Assembly: GCA_947685225.1 (NCBI GenBank)
Contig: CANTUV010000024.1
Location: 14,154,001-14,218,000, forward strand
Length of the DNA stretch: 64,000 nt
Direction of reading: 5' to 3'
DNA from: Garcia nutans
Taxonomy: Eukaryota > Streptophyta > Magnoliopsida > Malpighiales > Euphorbiaceae
Positions 45,784 to 55,764 of the stretch are shown here, in pieces. Numbering within the stretch: position 1 is the first letter of the stretch; the number at the start of each line of letters is the position of its first letter. The notes beneath the pieces are model-generated. The model did no database searches, was not told the origin of the DNA, and worked only from the letters and a program-made list of their open reading frames with translations. The position numbers and the translations under genes were made by a program.

Positions 45784-47130
45784 ATCCAACCTTACTATTG
45801 AGGAGAGAGAGATTTGAAATAATATACAGAAAATATAAAGAAGTTTTTACCTAGTCCTATGAAGATATGCTGGGAATTGATTGAGATATAGCTGAACATA
45901 TGATTCCAACTTACACCCACATGAAGTCTGTCAAGCAAAAGTTGAGAGACTTAAGGCCAGAATAGGCAAAGTTGTTAAAAGAAAAGGTCACCAAACAGAT
46001 ACAGGTGAAGTTTCTAGAGGTGATAGAATACCCTGACTGGTTGACCAATATTATTCTTGTTTTGCAGATGGATGGAAGGATCAGGGTTTGTGTCGATTAT
46101 AGATATTTGAATAAAGTTTTCCCTAAAGATGATTTTCCTACCTCATATAGATGTCCTAATTGATAGAGCGGCCTCTAGCGTGCTACACTCGTTTGTAGAT
46201 GAATTTTTGAATACAATCAAGTGTTAATGGCTAAAGAGAATAAAGCCAAAACTGCTTTCATAACCACATGGGGTATATTTTGATACAACATAATGTTGTT
46301 TGGATTGAAAAATGTTGGGGAAACCTATCAGAGGATGACCACTACCTTATTTCATGATATAATGCATAAGGAGGTTGAAGTATCTGTTGATGAAATGATG
46401 GTAAAGTTAGAAACAAGAGAACAACATTTCTAGAACCTGGAGATCTTTGAAAGAGCAGTGAAGTATAACCTTAGGCTAAACCCAAAGAAGTTTATGTTTG
46501 GGGTTACCTCAGGTAAGATGTTAGGGCATGTCATTAGCCTGAATGGCATTGAGATTGATTCTTATAAGGTTAAGGCAATCAAGGATATGTCGACCCCTAA
46601 GATGGAGAAGGAAGTTAGGGGATTTATCGAAGGGTTACAGTATATAAGTAGGTTCATTACAAAACTCACAACCATTTGTGACCCATCTTTAAACTGCTCA
46701 AAAAGAACCAAATGATAGAATGGAAAGGTGAATGTCAGAAGGCTTTTGAATGCATAAAAGAATACTTGTTGAATCCACCTATCCTAAAACTGCCCAAACC
46801 CAATAGACCATTGATACTATATTTAGCAGTAGAAGAAGGATCAGTATGGGCAATGTTGGCTCAAGTAGACAAAATAGGAGTTAAGCATGCAATTTATTAC
46901 TTGAGTAAAAAACTTTTTCCCTATGAGATTAAGTATAATATCATTGAAAAGACTTGTATTGTTGTGGTTTGGTCATTAAAGAAATTGCGGCATTTCTTTT
47001 AGTCCTATAGTGTGCAAGTAATTTCTAGGTTGGATCCAGTTAAATACTTGGAGAGAAATACCTTCGCTAATGGGAAGTATGGTTGGTGGTTGATAATTCT
47101 AGAAGAATTTGAGATTGAATATATAACTAG
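45784..47130 (+). pseudogene. RT and RNase H of Tat-like element
   Basis: RT start: VIEYPDWLTNIILVLQMDGR, IRVCVDYRYLNKVFPKDDFP, then in broken frames a region matching the catalytic blocks (DEMMVK where YVDD-type residues are expected). NLRLNPKKFMFGVTSGKMLG and VKAIKDMSTPKMEKEVRGFI follow. RNase H reads WKGECQKAFECIKEYLLNPP, YYLSKKLFPYEIKYNIIEKT and FEIEYITRKK. Several stops and frameshifts separate these parts. Confidence 0.82.
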
Positions 47131-47184
47131 GAAAAAAAATTAAAGGTAGAGCAGTAGCAAATTTCCTGGCCCAACAACCATTTC

Positions 47185-47332
47185 CTGACAGTGAGGAAGT
47201 GACTTTTGAATTCTCGGATGAACACTTACAAGCCATAGAAATGCAAGAATGGAATATGTACTTTGATGGAGTAGTGAAAAGAAAGGGAGATGGATTAGGA
47301 GTTACATTGGAATCACCCAAAGGAGAACTCAT
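47185..47332 (+). pseudogene. Second (archaeal-type) RNase H, truncated
   Basis: EWNMYFDGVVKRKGDGLGVT has the YFDG start typical of the extra RNase H found in Tat/Ogre elements downstream of the first. It is cut after SPKGELI by an antisense LTR, so only the first ~45 residues remain. Its presence is the best lineage marker here. Confidence 0.78.
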
Positions 47333-48538
47333 TGTGAGCGGGGATTTTTTTCCCACTCCTGGTGGAATGGTTCTTGCAACTTCGACATTGTTAGGCCCCT
47401 TAGAGAACACAAGCCTAAACCCAGAGAAAAGGAGTAGCCATCCGGACGAGCTGGGTAGATGACTCGACTCCTAAGGAATCTCCAACCCCTACTGTGTTTG
47501 AAAAGTTTAGTATGCATGAGTAAGGTGAGAAGTGATGCAGCACCCCCTATAACGACCGATTCATTGGAACCGACCTTTTTTTTAGGTCTAAATATTATTG
47601 AATTCTTAAGTTATTATGATATCATTCAAATTACATGCAATTATTGAAAGAGACAACATCATATCATAAATCAAACAAATCCAACAAAACGGGCACCCAT
47701 ACTAGATGAAAACATACCTTTACAAATATCCAATATCCATAAAAATAAACAAAATAGGACACCTACCAAAAGGTGGAAACATGTCCCTAACAATAGTTTC
47801 AAAGTCCATAAAATAAATTAAATTACATAAACTTAACAAATAAGGCACCCACAAATGGAAACATGCCTTTTACATCTTCCTCAAAACCCAAACAATAATA
47901 AATAAATGCAAACATGGTTCCATCATCCATAATAAAACAAGTATTCAAGAAAATAGTTAATCATTGCTCAAATAATTATAAATTAGGGCTAAACGAATAG
48001 AATTTGGGTTATAATTATAAAATTAGGGTTTTAAATCTAAAACTAGGGTATCAATTATGCAATTTAAGGTTTGATCCTAAAACTATAGTTTAATCATGTA
48101 ATTTAGAGTTTGATCCTAAAACTAAGGTTTAATCATGCAATTTAGGGTTTCATTATGAAATTAGGGTTTTGTCATTCAATTTAGGGCTTAATCATGCAAA
48201 TTAGGGTTTTATCATATAATTAGAGTTTTATCTTAAAATCAGGGTCTAATATGTAAGATTAGGGTTTTAAATTATAAAACTAAGGTTTTGTATCCAAAAT
48301 TAGGGTTTTAATTGGACTACATCCTAAGGTTATGGTTTATTAGATGGGATTTTAGAATTACACCAACAATTTAAAAGGACAGTAAATTCACAATGAAGAT
48401 AATCAATTAAATAAAATAAATTAAGTTTATGAATAACTCACTTATGTTGTTTGCTCCACCAAGATACTTTGTTGAACCAAGCTCGGTTGTTTGATTTTTC
48501 ACACTTGCTTTAAGCTTTAAGTAGTGTGGACCAACTAA
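47333..48538 (-). repeat. Antisense Tat-like LTR, right-end part
   Basis: On the plus strand it starts TGTGAGCGGGGATTTTT, the reverse complement of the LTR end, then the GGAATGGTTCTTGC block, three TTTCCAC-type repeats (~47680-47880) and an AAACCCTAA-like array (~47990-48330). It is interrupted at 48538 by a copia LTR and resumes at 63364. With 63364-63837 it makes ~1.68 kb, close to the solo LTR's length. Confidence 0.82.
47990..48330 (-). repeat. AAACCCTAA-like array in antisense LTR
   Basis: About fifteen units with ATTAGGGTTTT-type cores on the plus strand separated by ATCATGCAAT-like spacers; the longest of the three arrays. Confidence 0.78.
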
Positions 48539-49136
48539 TGTTAGCTAAACCATTGTCTTGACACTATTTTGATCTTAGGCAATCAAATTTAATAGGTCTA
48601 ATGTTTGTACCAAGTTACATTTTGTAGGACTTTAAGTTTTGAAGAAAATTCAAATAACCCGCACGGACCAAGGAGAGGTCCCGACTGGATTGAATGTTGA
48701 TTGAAACAAACAACTTTAGACAGTGAAGCTCACGATTACCAGCACTCTCAGTTTCTCAGAGCATTAAGTTCAATCCTATGGACCAATTTATGGTCCGATC
48801 GGATCAATCCGAGTCTTAGCTGCTAGGAACAAGCACGAGTAGAGTGGACCAAGCCTGAGCGAAAACATTCAGTAGAGTTCATGACTAATATCACTTATAT
48901 ATTAGGAACGGACTATGTGTCATGACTGGACATTGAAGAAGTTTGACCATAACAAGAGCAGGCAGATGGGAGCACAACCATTTTAAGAATGATCTAACAA
49001 GAGCACGTCCATTCCGAGCCTAAGCTAACATGACCTGATATTAGTCTGACCATATCGAGCTCGAGCTAAAACCTCAGAACCTCTAGTAGAGCTCACAGCC
49101 ACTGGTACTAAAAAAACTTCAGCATACCACGCCTGG
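48539..49136 (+). repeat. Copia (SIRE-type) solo LTR, left part
   Basis: It starts TGTTAGCTAAACC and continues as sequence rich in GACCRAGC/CCGACC words to the LARD insertion at 49137. The full LTR is 48539-49136 plus 62515-63358 (~1.44 kb), flanked by a perfect ACTAA target duplication (48534-48538 and 63359-63363). Orientation follows the TATA box and terminal features in the right part. Confidence 0.82.
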
Positions 49137-49868
49137 TATCACATCCGTGATTTTGGAAATATAAAAGTTGTACATGTTGGATTAATACATTACATACTTA
49201 ATATATTTAATATACATATAAGGTACATTTGATGTGTATATAAGATACACATTACTTGTGCATATGTGTAATATCTCAAATTTTTGAAAAGATATAATTT
49301 TTGGAAATTTAATAAAATAAATCATAATTTAAATGGATAAATTAAATTAATGGTTTTAAATGAAAAATGAAGGGATTTTAAATGAAAAAGTGAAATATAT
49401 ATGTGGTATATATATAAGATATATACAACATATAAAAGTCAGCACTTTTTAAAAGAAAAGTCAAAGTAAAAGGGTATTTTGGTAATTAAATCTTAGAAAT
49501 TCAAAATTAATAAAATAATTCAAAAATAAATAATTTTTGAATGGAAGAGGGATTTTTGGACTTTTAATTTATTAGATAAATAAATAAATAATTAATTATT
49601 AAAATATTAAATAATATATATATATATACATGGTTATAATTAAAGGATGAAAGGAAAGAGAAATAAAAAATAAAGTCTTCTTCTTCTTCTTCTTCATCTT
49701 CATCTTCTTGGCCGAAATTACCATGGGAGAGTAAGAGAAGTTTTTCTTCTTCCAAGCACTAAGAATTGAAGAGATTTTAAGAATTCAAGTGGAGTTTTAG
49801 AAGTTTCTTAATCAATTGGTAAGCTTTCTTACCAAATTTTCAAATTCTCTAATGCTATAAGGATGTGG
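49137..49868 (+). repeat. LARD 2 5' LTR, truncated
   Basis: Matches 59445-60150 of the 3' LTR almost base for base through the TATATATATATACATGG promoter-like stretch, the CTTCTTCTT leader and the ATTGGTAAGCTTTCTTACC donor-like site (~49815), then stops at AATTTTGAG, which both joined sequences appear to share. Confidence 0.85.
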
Positions 49869-50670
49869 AATTTTGAGCTTATTTTATTTTTCCTTCTCTT
49901 TCTTTTTCACAACACCATTAGCTTGGACCTTGTTGTTTAACTCTTACCCTTTCATTAGGTCAAGAGCATTTTAAGAGCGTTTATAACCGAGTGTTGTGTT
50001 GAATTAAGTGTGGGGTTAAATTTAGTAGGTTTAAGATTGCAAAGCAAAATAATAAAAAAAAAAGAGAAAAAAAAGAAAATACATATATAATAATAAGAAT
50101 AATTGTTGTTCTTGTTGAAAGGGTTGGAATGTATCATTGTAAGATTTAATAAGTGAGTTCCCTTGAAAAGCTCTTTAATGTCAAGGGGTAGATGAGAGGA
50201 AGGTGTTTTGGGATTATTGGGTTATGTATATGATCGGGTACTTCATTCTTAAAGTGCTCTTGAACTTAATGATTAAGCTCACATTTCCTAAATGTCATGC
50301 CTTTACCTTAGCCCCATTACAACCCAATAAAGACCTTTTGATTGATGCTTGATTGTTATTTTGTGGTGGAGATTTGATTGATAAGCAAGCCTATGGTAAT
50401 AATCTTTCATTGATTGTTATGAGTGTAAACACCACTATGATCAAACACTTGTAAGAGTTGGTGAGGGAGCGATAACATTGGTTATGCATGGAAAGCCACT
50501 TAATTGGATGAGTGTCGATTTTGTTTGATTCGATATTGATTGCGGATTTAAGGATAGGGAAGTCTTGAAACATTCTTTATAACTCTTGAACTTAACAAAA
50601 ATCATCTTGTTTATTGTGTTTTGATTTTAGCCTTGCTTGGGGACAAGCAAGGAGTTAAGTGTGGGGTATT
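49869..50670 (+). other. Extra copy of the Athila-like 3' interior upstream of the 5' LTR
   Basis: Identical as far as I can see to 54963-55764. It ends with a perfect hairpin (CCTTGCTTG, loop GGGA, CAAGCAAGG at 50631-50652) and a polypurine-like AAGTGTGGGGT before the LTR. TTAAGTGTGGGGT also occurs at ~50003 and, in the interior, at ~54481. It is non-coding. In an ordinary element it should occur only before the 3' LTR. Confidence 0.75.
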
Positions 50671-52739
50671 TGTTTAGTCCATTTTTGTACTAGTTTTTAG
50701 TATGATTTTATGTTTGTTTTAGTTATTGTTTTGATTAATTTTTGTTTAAAGTTTGTTTAAAGTGTTTGTTTTAGGTTTAGGTGGAAAAACACCCTTGGAA
50801 GATCAAAACAGTGGAAAACAGAGCAAAAATGAAGAAACAGTAGCTGACACGCCCAAGAGACACGGCCAAGCCTCTGGCCGTGTCTCACCTGATGAGCAAA
50901 ACCAAAGAACAAAGCAAGAAAAAGCAAAAATCAGGCAGAAGGTGACACACCCAGAGGACACGGCCGTGTCCTTGGCCGTGTCCCCCCAAAAATGCCAGAC
51001 ACGGCCAAGTTGACCCTGGCTTGGCCGTGTCACACTCCAAAGGAAAAGAGAGGAAAATCACACAGAAGCAGACATGCCCAGGTGACACGGCCAAGCCTCT
51101 GGCCGTGTCCCATTTCATGCCAAACATCCAAGGAGCAAGCAAAGAAGGAAAGAAAAGAGACAGTAGCGAACACACCCACCTGACACGGCCAAGCCAGTGG
51201 CCGTGTCACCTGACACGGCCACAAGCTTGGCCGTGTCTCCCTTGTGACCAAAGAAAGAAAGCAAAGAAAGAAAGACAGGCAGTAAGGGACACGGCCAGCT
51301 GACTTGGCCGTGTCCCATGAAAAATCAGGAGAGACACGGCCAAGCTTGTCTTGGCTTGGCCGTGTCACCCAAAAATATTTTGATTTCTTTTACAGAAAGT
51401 GGGGAACAAAGTGGGGAACATTGCTTTTTGCTTGCCAAAAGTAATACTAAACAAATATTTAGTGGGGAACAAAGTGAAATGGTGTGAGTTGGAAGGCATG
51501 GGTGTTGATTTTTGAATGAATTAAAAGGGATTGAAGAGGAAAATAGAGAAGCTTTTGGTTCTTGCTTCTTCAACAATTTCTGCAAAAAACGTGGGAGAGG
51601 GAGAGAGTGACACTCTCCCTTGTCCTTTCACCTCCAAACTTCCATTTCAATCCTCTCCACCTTCTCCATCTTCCATTGAAGGGATCTTTGAAGTTCTTTG
51701 GGATAAATTGGGTTGCAAGCTCTCAAAAGTTGAAGAAGATACATTGAATGGTGGTGACTTGAGAAAGCTCCATCCATCTTCCAAAGGCAAATCAATTGAA
51801 GGTTGGTGACTTGAGAAAGCTCCATCCAAAGGTTTGGTGACTTGAGAAAGCTCCATTCCACATTGCAAGGGGAATCAACCATTGAAGAGGGCTTGAGTTC
51901 TTCATCATACATCAAGTGGAGCTAGGAGGAAGACTAGCAATCCTACTCTTGGCATCTTCACAAGGGGTTTTTCTATTCTCTCTTTTAATTCATTTCTATT
52001 GTTGTTGTTGTATTAAGAATATTGATATTGCAATGGACAATTTGTATTTGTTTTAATTTGAGTTGAATGGATATTATAAATCGATGATGTTGAGCTAAAT
52101 ACCCATGCCTAGGGCTTGTAGTATATTTGGTTGAATGCTTTGATTTGATATTTACATTGATGTTCCTTGTTGATTGGTTGATTGTATTGCATTAAATGCT
52201 AGGTTGATAGATTAGCTACCTATTGATCTTTGAATATTGGATGATGGACCGAGAGGTGAAATCCGATATCGGAACTATATAATCGACCACCCTATGAATG
52301 AATTAGAAATATAAGTTCTAGGGTTTCATTAATTTGGTAATGTAAAAGAATTGGTCATTGTTAATTCATGAATGTGAAAACTAATGGATTGGTAATTGAC
52401 TAGTTAATCTTAAGAAACAAATTAATGACAAGGTTATGTTAATGGACAATTGAGAATTGAGCTTTGATTGAATGGACCTATGACCCTAGGCACCTTCCCA
52501 AGAACCGATTTGATCTTGAACAACCATCACACACATCAATTCCACACTCCTTAATCTTAGGCTTTAATTATTCTCGCACCATTCCGAACAACAAACTCTC
52601 GCATTTAAATAAATTGTCAATCAAGCTATTACGAACCACACCTTCTTGGGGAAACGACCTTGGGGCGATCACCTTTGCTACAGCTACCTCGTATACTTGC
52701 GAGTGACGCTTTGTAGTAGTACTTAATTCGAGCGCAACA
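50671..52739 (+). repeat. Athila-like 5' LTR (2069 bp)
   Basis: TGTTTAGTCC...GCGCAACA. The start is inferred from the polypurine tract just upstream and the TG; the end from the primer site seven bases on. It includes a GACACGGCC minisatellite (50841-51369) and a TGGTGACTTGAGAAAGCTCC unit repeated three times (51753-51855). The overlapping open frames in the minisatellite are low-complexity shadows. Confidence 0.78.
50841..51369. repeat. GACACGGCC / GGCCGTGTC inverted minisatellite
   Basis: Eight or more GACACGGCCAAG...TTGGCCGTGTC pairs, each able to form a hairpin, spaced 20-70 bases apart by purine-rich spacers with AAGAAAGAAAG. Nearly identical copy at 55935-56463. Related in core to the tracts in the Del-type LTRs but otherwise dissimilar. 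Confidence 0.88.
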
Positions 52740-52745
52740 AGTTTT

Positions 52746-52762
52746 TGGCGCCGCTGCCGGGG
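52746..52762 (+). other. Primer binding site (tRNA-Asp type)
   Basis: TGGCGCCGCTGCCGGGG differs at one base from the Athila-lineage primer site complementary to plant tRNA-Asp (GTT in place of GCT). Confidence 0.8.
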
Positions 52763-52900
52763 AAGGCTGTCGCAGTAGTAATAGTTTGATTTTTCTTTTC
52801 ATTGTTTGTTTATTTTCTGTGAATTAATTGTTTATTTTATTTTTCTTTCAATTTAATTATTTGTTTGTTTTATTTAAGTTGCTAAGTGCCTTGTGTAAAT

Positions 52901-54415
52901 ATGCAATTTTCAAGGTACGCAGGGGTTTATGACGATAACCCTGCTTCTGACATGGCAGGGCAATTAGCAGAATTAACGAACCAACTTAAGATGCTAAATG
53001 CCAGAGGAAGAATACCTATGCCTACTCGGGAAGTATGTTCAGCATGTGGCATTGCAGGACATAGCGCAAACATGTGTTCATTTGGTTATGGACAATATCA
53101 AGAGAGGCAAGAGGAAGAATATGCCTATGAAAGTTTCCAGCAAATGGGTGGCAATGACCCATATCCCAGACCTTATAATTCAAGCTGGGGAAGCCATCCA
53201 AAATTTTCTTGGGAAAATCAGCAACACATTCCACCTCAAAATTTTTTTCAACCTTACCAAAGAAACCCTTACTCTCAAGAACAATATTCAAATCAAGAGT
53301 ACCTTAGGCCACCCACATTAGAAGATAGTTTGAATGCCTTCATTCAAACTAGCACAAGAAACCAAGATCGCCTTAGGGAACCCACTTTGGAAGATAGCTT
53401 GAATGCCTTCATTCAAATTAGCTCACAAAACCATGATCAATTCGAGAAATCCATAGTGGAAGATGATTTGAATGCTTACCTTCAAATTGGCACAGAAATT
53501 CAGGAAGGGAGCAATGAGAGATTTGACTCTTTGGAAGAATCATTGAAGAGGATGGAAATTCAAGTTGAGCAGCTGGCACATCAACTCCAAGCACAACAAG
53601 AGGACGAATTTTCTAGCCAATTGGAGCAAATAGAGGTAATCACAAATTTTAATAAAGAACAGGTGATATATAACGATTTTTGTGATTCCTTTGATGCAGG
53701 AACTAACAAAGAAGAAGATGGCGAGGAAATACAATCAAACATAGAGGAGTTAATTCAATCAAAGGAGGAGGAGAATTTGGAAGCATCAACTTCCACAAAA
53801 TTGCATGAACCTCCAAACCCTTGTATGCCACCACTCCCATTCCCAAGTAAGCTTAATGCCGAGAAACAAGGTATGCAACTTTCTGAACTCCATGACATGC
53901 CCTATTGTGAAAATAGTGTAGATAAGCTTGAGGTAGCCATGACCATAGAAGTAGAGCCTAATTCTTCCAATTTAAAAATTGATGAGAGCAATTTACTAAT
54001 AAATAATGAGATTGTTGAGGGAGAACTTCAAATTGCTAAAGAGGATGTAGAAGAGATTCAACCAAACTTGGTTGAACTTAAAAAGACCCCAAGAATTTCG
54101 AAAGATGTTTCGGTTGGGGATTATAGTATGCAACAATTTATAATCTCTCCCACCCTTGGTGGTGAGAATGAGCAAAAACCATATATAACCACGTTGCAAA
54201 CTAAAAAAAATTCTTACCACATCCTTATAGCATTAGAGAATCAAACTAAGACAACCCTCACATATGCTTTTTGTACAATTGCTCATCCAAGGATGCTACC
54301 TAGGCTTTTCAATACATTGGGCACTTTTCAAAGTTGCATGGTGTTCATCCTCTCATACATGGGCTCCAATTGCATTATGGGTGGAAGGAGCCCTACACAT
54401 CGTATATGGGAATGA
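52901..54415 (+). CDS. Athila-like gag C-terminal protein, intact 504-codon ORF
   Basis: The longest undamaged frame in the window. The first ATG (52901) is chosen; upstream in-frame codons lack ATG. Residues 46-59 form a CX2CX4HX4C zinc knuckle (CSACGIAGHSANMC). A Tyr/Pro/Trp-rich block follows with YNSSWGSHPKFSWENQ (92-107), typical of Athila gag. Residues ~135-203 are three 23-residue repeats with the core LEDSLNAFIQ, and ~205-235 is a predicted coiled coil (LEESLKRMEIQVEQLAHQLQ). The rest is acidic. The capsid-like part of gag that should precede the knuckle is missing: only ~140 bases separate it from the primer site. Likely RNA-binding; whether it is made or helps a parent element is unknown. 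The C-terminal ~40 residues (from PRLFNTLG) are not recognisable and may be out of the original frame. Confidence 0.8.
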   Translation: MQFSRYAGVYDDNPASDMAGQLAELTNQLKMLNARGRIPMPTREVCSACGIAGHSANMCSFGYGQYQERQEEEYAYESFQQMGGNDPYPRPYNSSWGSHPKFSWENQQHIPPQNFFQPYQRNPYSQEQYSNQEYLRPPTLEDSLNAFIQTSTRNQDRLREPTLEDSLNAFIQISSQNHDQFEKSIVEDDLNAYLQIGTEIQEGSNERFDSLEESLKRMEIQVEQLAHQLQAQQEDEFSSQLEQIEVITNFNKEQVIYNDFCDSFDAGTNKEEDGEEIQSNIEELIQSKEEENLEASTSTKLHEPPNPCMPPLPFPSKLNAEKQGMQLSELHDMPYCENSVDKLEVAMTIEVEPNSSNLKIDESNLLINNEIVEGELQIAKEDVEEIQPNLVELKKTPRISKDVSVGDYSMQQFIISPTLGGENEQKPYITTLQTKKNSYHILIALENQTKTTLTYAFCTIAHPRMLPRLFNTLGTFQSCMVFILSYMGSNCIMGGRSPTHRIWE

Positions 54416-55764
54416 TGGAAATCAGGTATCATCTAAACTCCCTGTTGTATGCATGCTCACATTGAGGATAATGTGAATCTTTAAGTGTGGGGTGCATTTT
54501 GTGTTTTTATGTTTTTATTTTTAAATGCAGTTTGTGTTTTGTATTTTTACTTTTAATTGCTTTTTGTGTTTTTACTTTTAAGTTATTTTTGTTTATGTTT
54601 AGTAATGTTTTTGAATGTTTTTCATTGAATAAATGAGTTTTAGAAAGTTCAATTGTTATAAAATTGTTGATTGATGACCTTTGAATTTTTGAAGCATAAA
54701 TTGGAGAATTGAGTAGAATTGGTGTTTATTGTCAATTTTGTTGGTTTTCCCTTGCATTGCCATTAACCTAGTGAGGAATTGAGCCATCAACTTATCATTA
54801 TTGTTGTGGGTGAACATCTTTGATTGATGAGTTTCTAGAACTTGCTTTGACATACATTTTAAGATTACATAAAAATTTCAATTTGGCATCAAGATGATTA
54901 AGGCAATTAGGTGAACCACTTTGGCGTAAAAAGACCAACCCTATTGTTAACCTTAGTTAGCCAATTTTGAGCTTATTTTATTTTTCCTTCTCTTTCTTTT
55001 TCACAACACCATTAGCTTGGACCTTGTTGTTTAACTCTTACCCTTTCATTAGGTCAAGAGCATTTTAAGAGCGTTTATAACCGAGTGTTGTGTTGAATTA
55101 AGTGTGGGGTTAAATTTAGTAGGTTTAAGATTGCAAAGCAAAATAATAAAAAAAAAAGAGAAAAAAAAGAAAATACATATATAATAATAAGAATAATTGT
55201 TGTTCTTGTTGAAAGGGTTGGAATGTATCATTGTAAGATTTAATAAGTGAGTTCCCTTGAAAAGCTCTTTAATGTCAAGGGGTAGATGAGAGGAAGGTGT
55301 TTTGGGATTATTGGGTTATGTATATGATCGGGTACTTCATTCTTAAAGTGCTCTTGAACTTAATGATTAAGCTCACATTTCCTAAATGTCATGCCTTTAC
55401 CTTAGCCCCATTACAACCCAATAAAGACCTTTTGATTGATGCTTGATTGTTATTTTGTGGTGGAGATTTGATTGATAAGCAAGCCTATGGTAATAATCTT
55501 TCATTGATTGTTATGAGTGTAAACACCACTATGATCAAACACTTGTAAGAGTTGGTGAGGGAGCGATAACATTGGTTATGCATGGAAAGCCACTTAATTG
55601 GATGAGTGTCGATTTTGTTTGATTCGATATTGATTGCGGATTTAAGGATAGGGAAGTCTTGAAACATTCTTTATAACTCTTGAACTTAACAAAAATCATC
55701 TTGTTTATTGTGTTTTGATTTTAGCCTTGCTTGGGGACAAGCAAGGAGTTAAGTGTGGGGTATT
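54416..55764 (+). other. 3' interior of the Athila-like element
   Basis: Non-coding. A TTTAAGTGTGGGGTGC site lies ~65 bases after the gag stop, then poly-T-rich sequence. From 54963 it is the second copy of the 49869-50670 block, ending with the same hairpin (55725-55746) and polypurine tract before the 3' LTR. No RT, integrase or envelope-like sequence. Confidence 0.75.

Larger units (their letters stand above)
29417..47332 (+). mobile_element. Tat/Ogre-like gypsy element, heavily interrupted
   Basis: Parts in order: 5' LTR (29417-29602 plus 38275-39684), Arg-type primer site, gag, protease, spacer, RT, RNase H and a second archaeal-type RNase H, cut at 47333. The dual RNase H, the gag style and the LTR start TGTAG...CTTAATT support the Tat/Ogre lineage. 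Three foreign pieces interrupt it: a Del/Tekay-like element in the 5' LTR, an antisense solo LTR in pol (43928-45778) and an antisense Tat-like LTR at 47333. Integrase and the 3' LTR are not seen in the window. Confidence 0.85.

Noticed and set aside
47199..47462. Open frame with RNase H start and a novel C-terminus
   Set aside because: The novel part after 47332 is the reverse strand of an LTR end.
50803..51368. Many overlapping open frames on both strands in the Athila-like LTR (and 55897-56462)
   Set aside because: They arise from the GACACGGCC palindromic minisatellite, which lacks stops in several frames; conservation reflects young LTRs, not coding.
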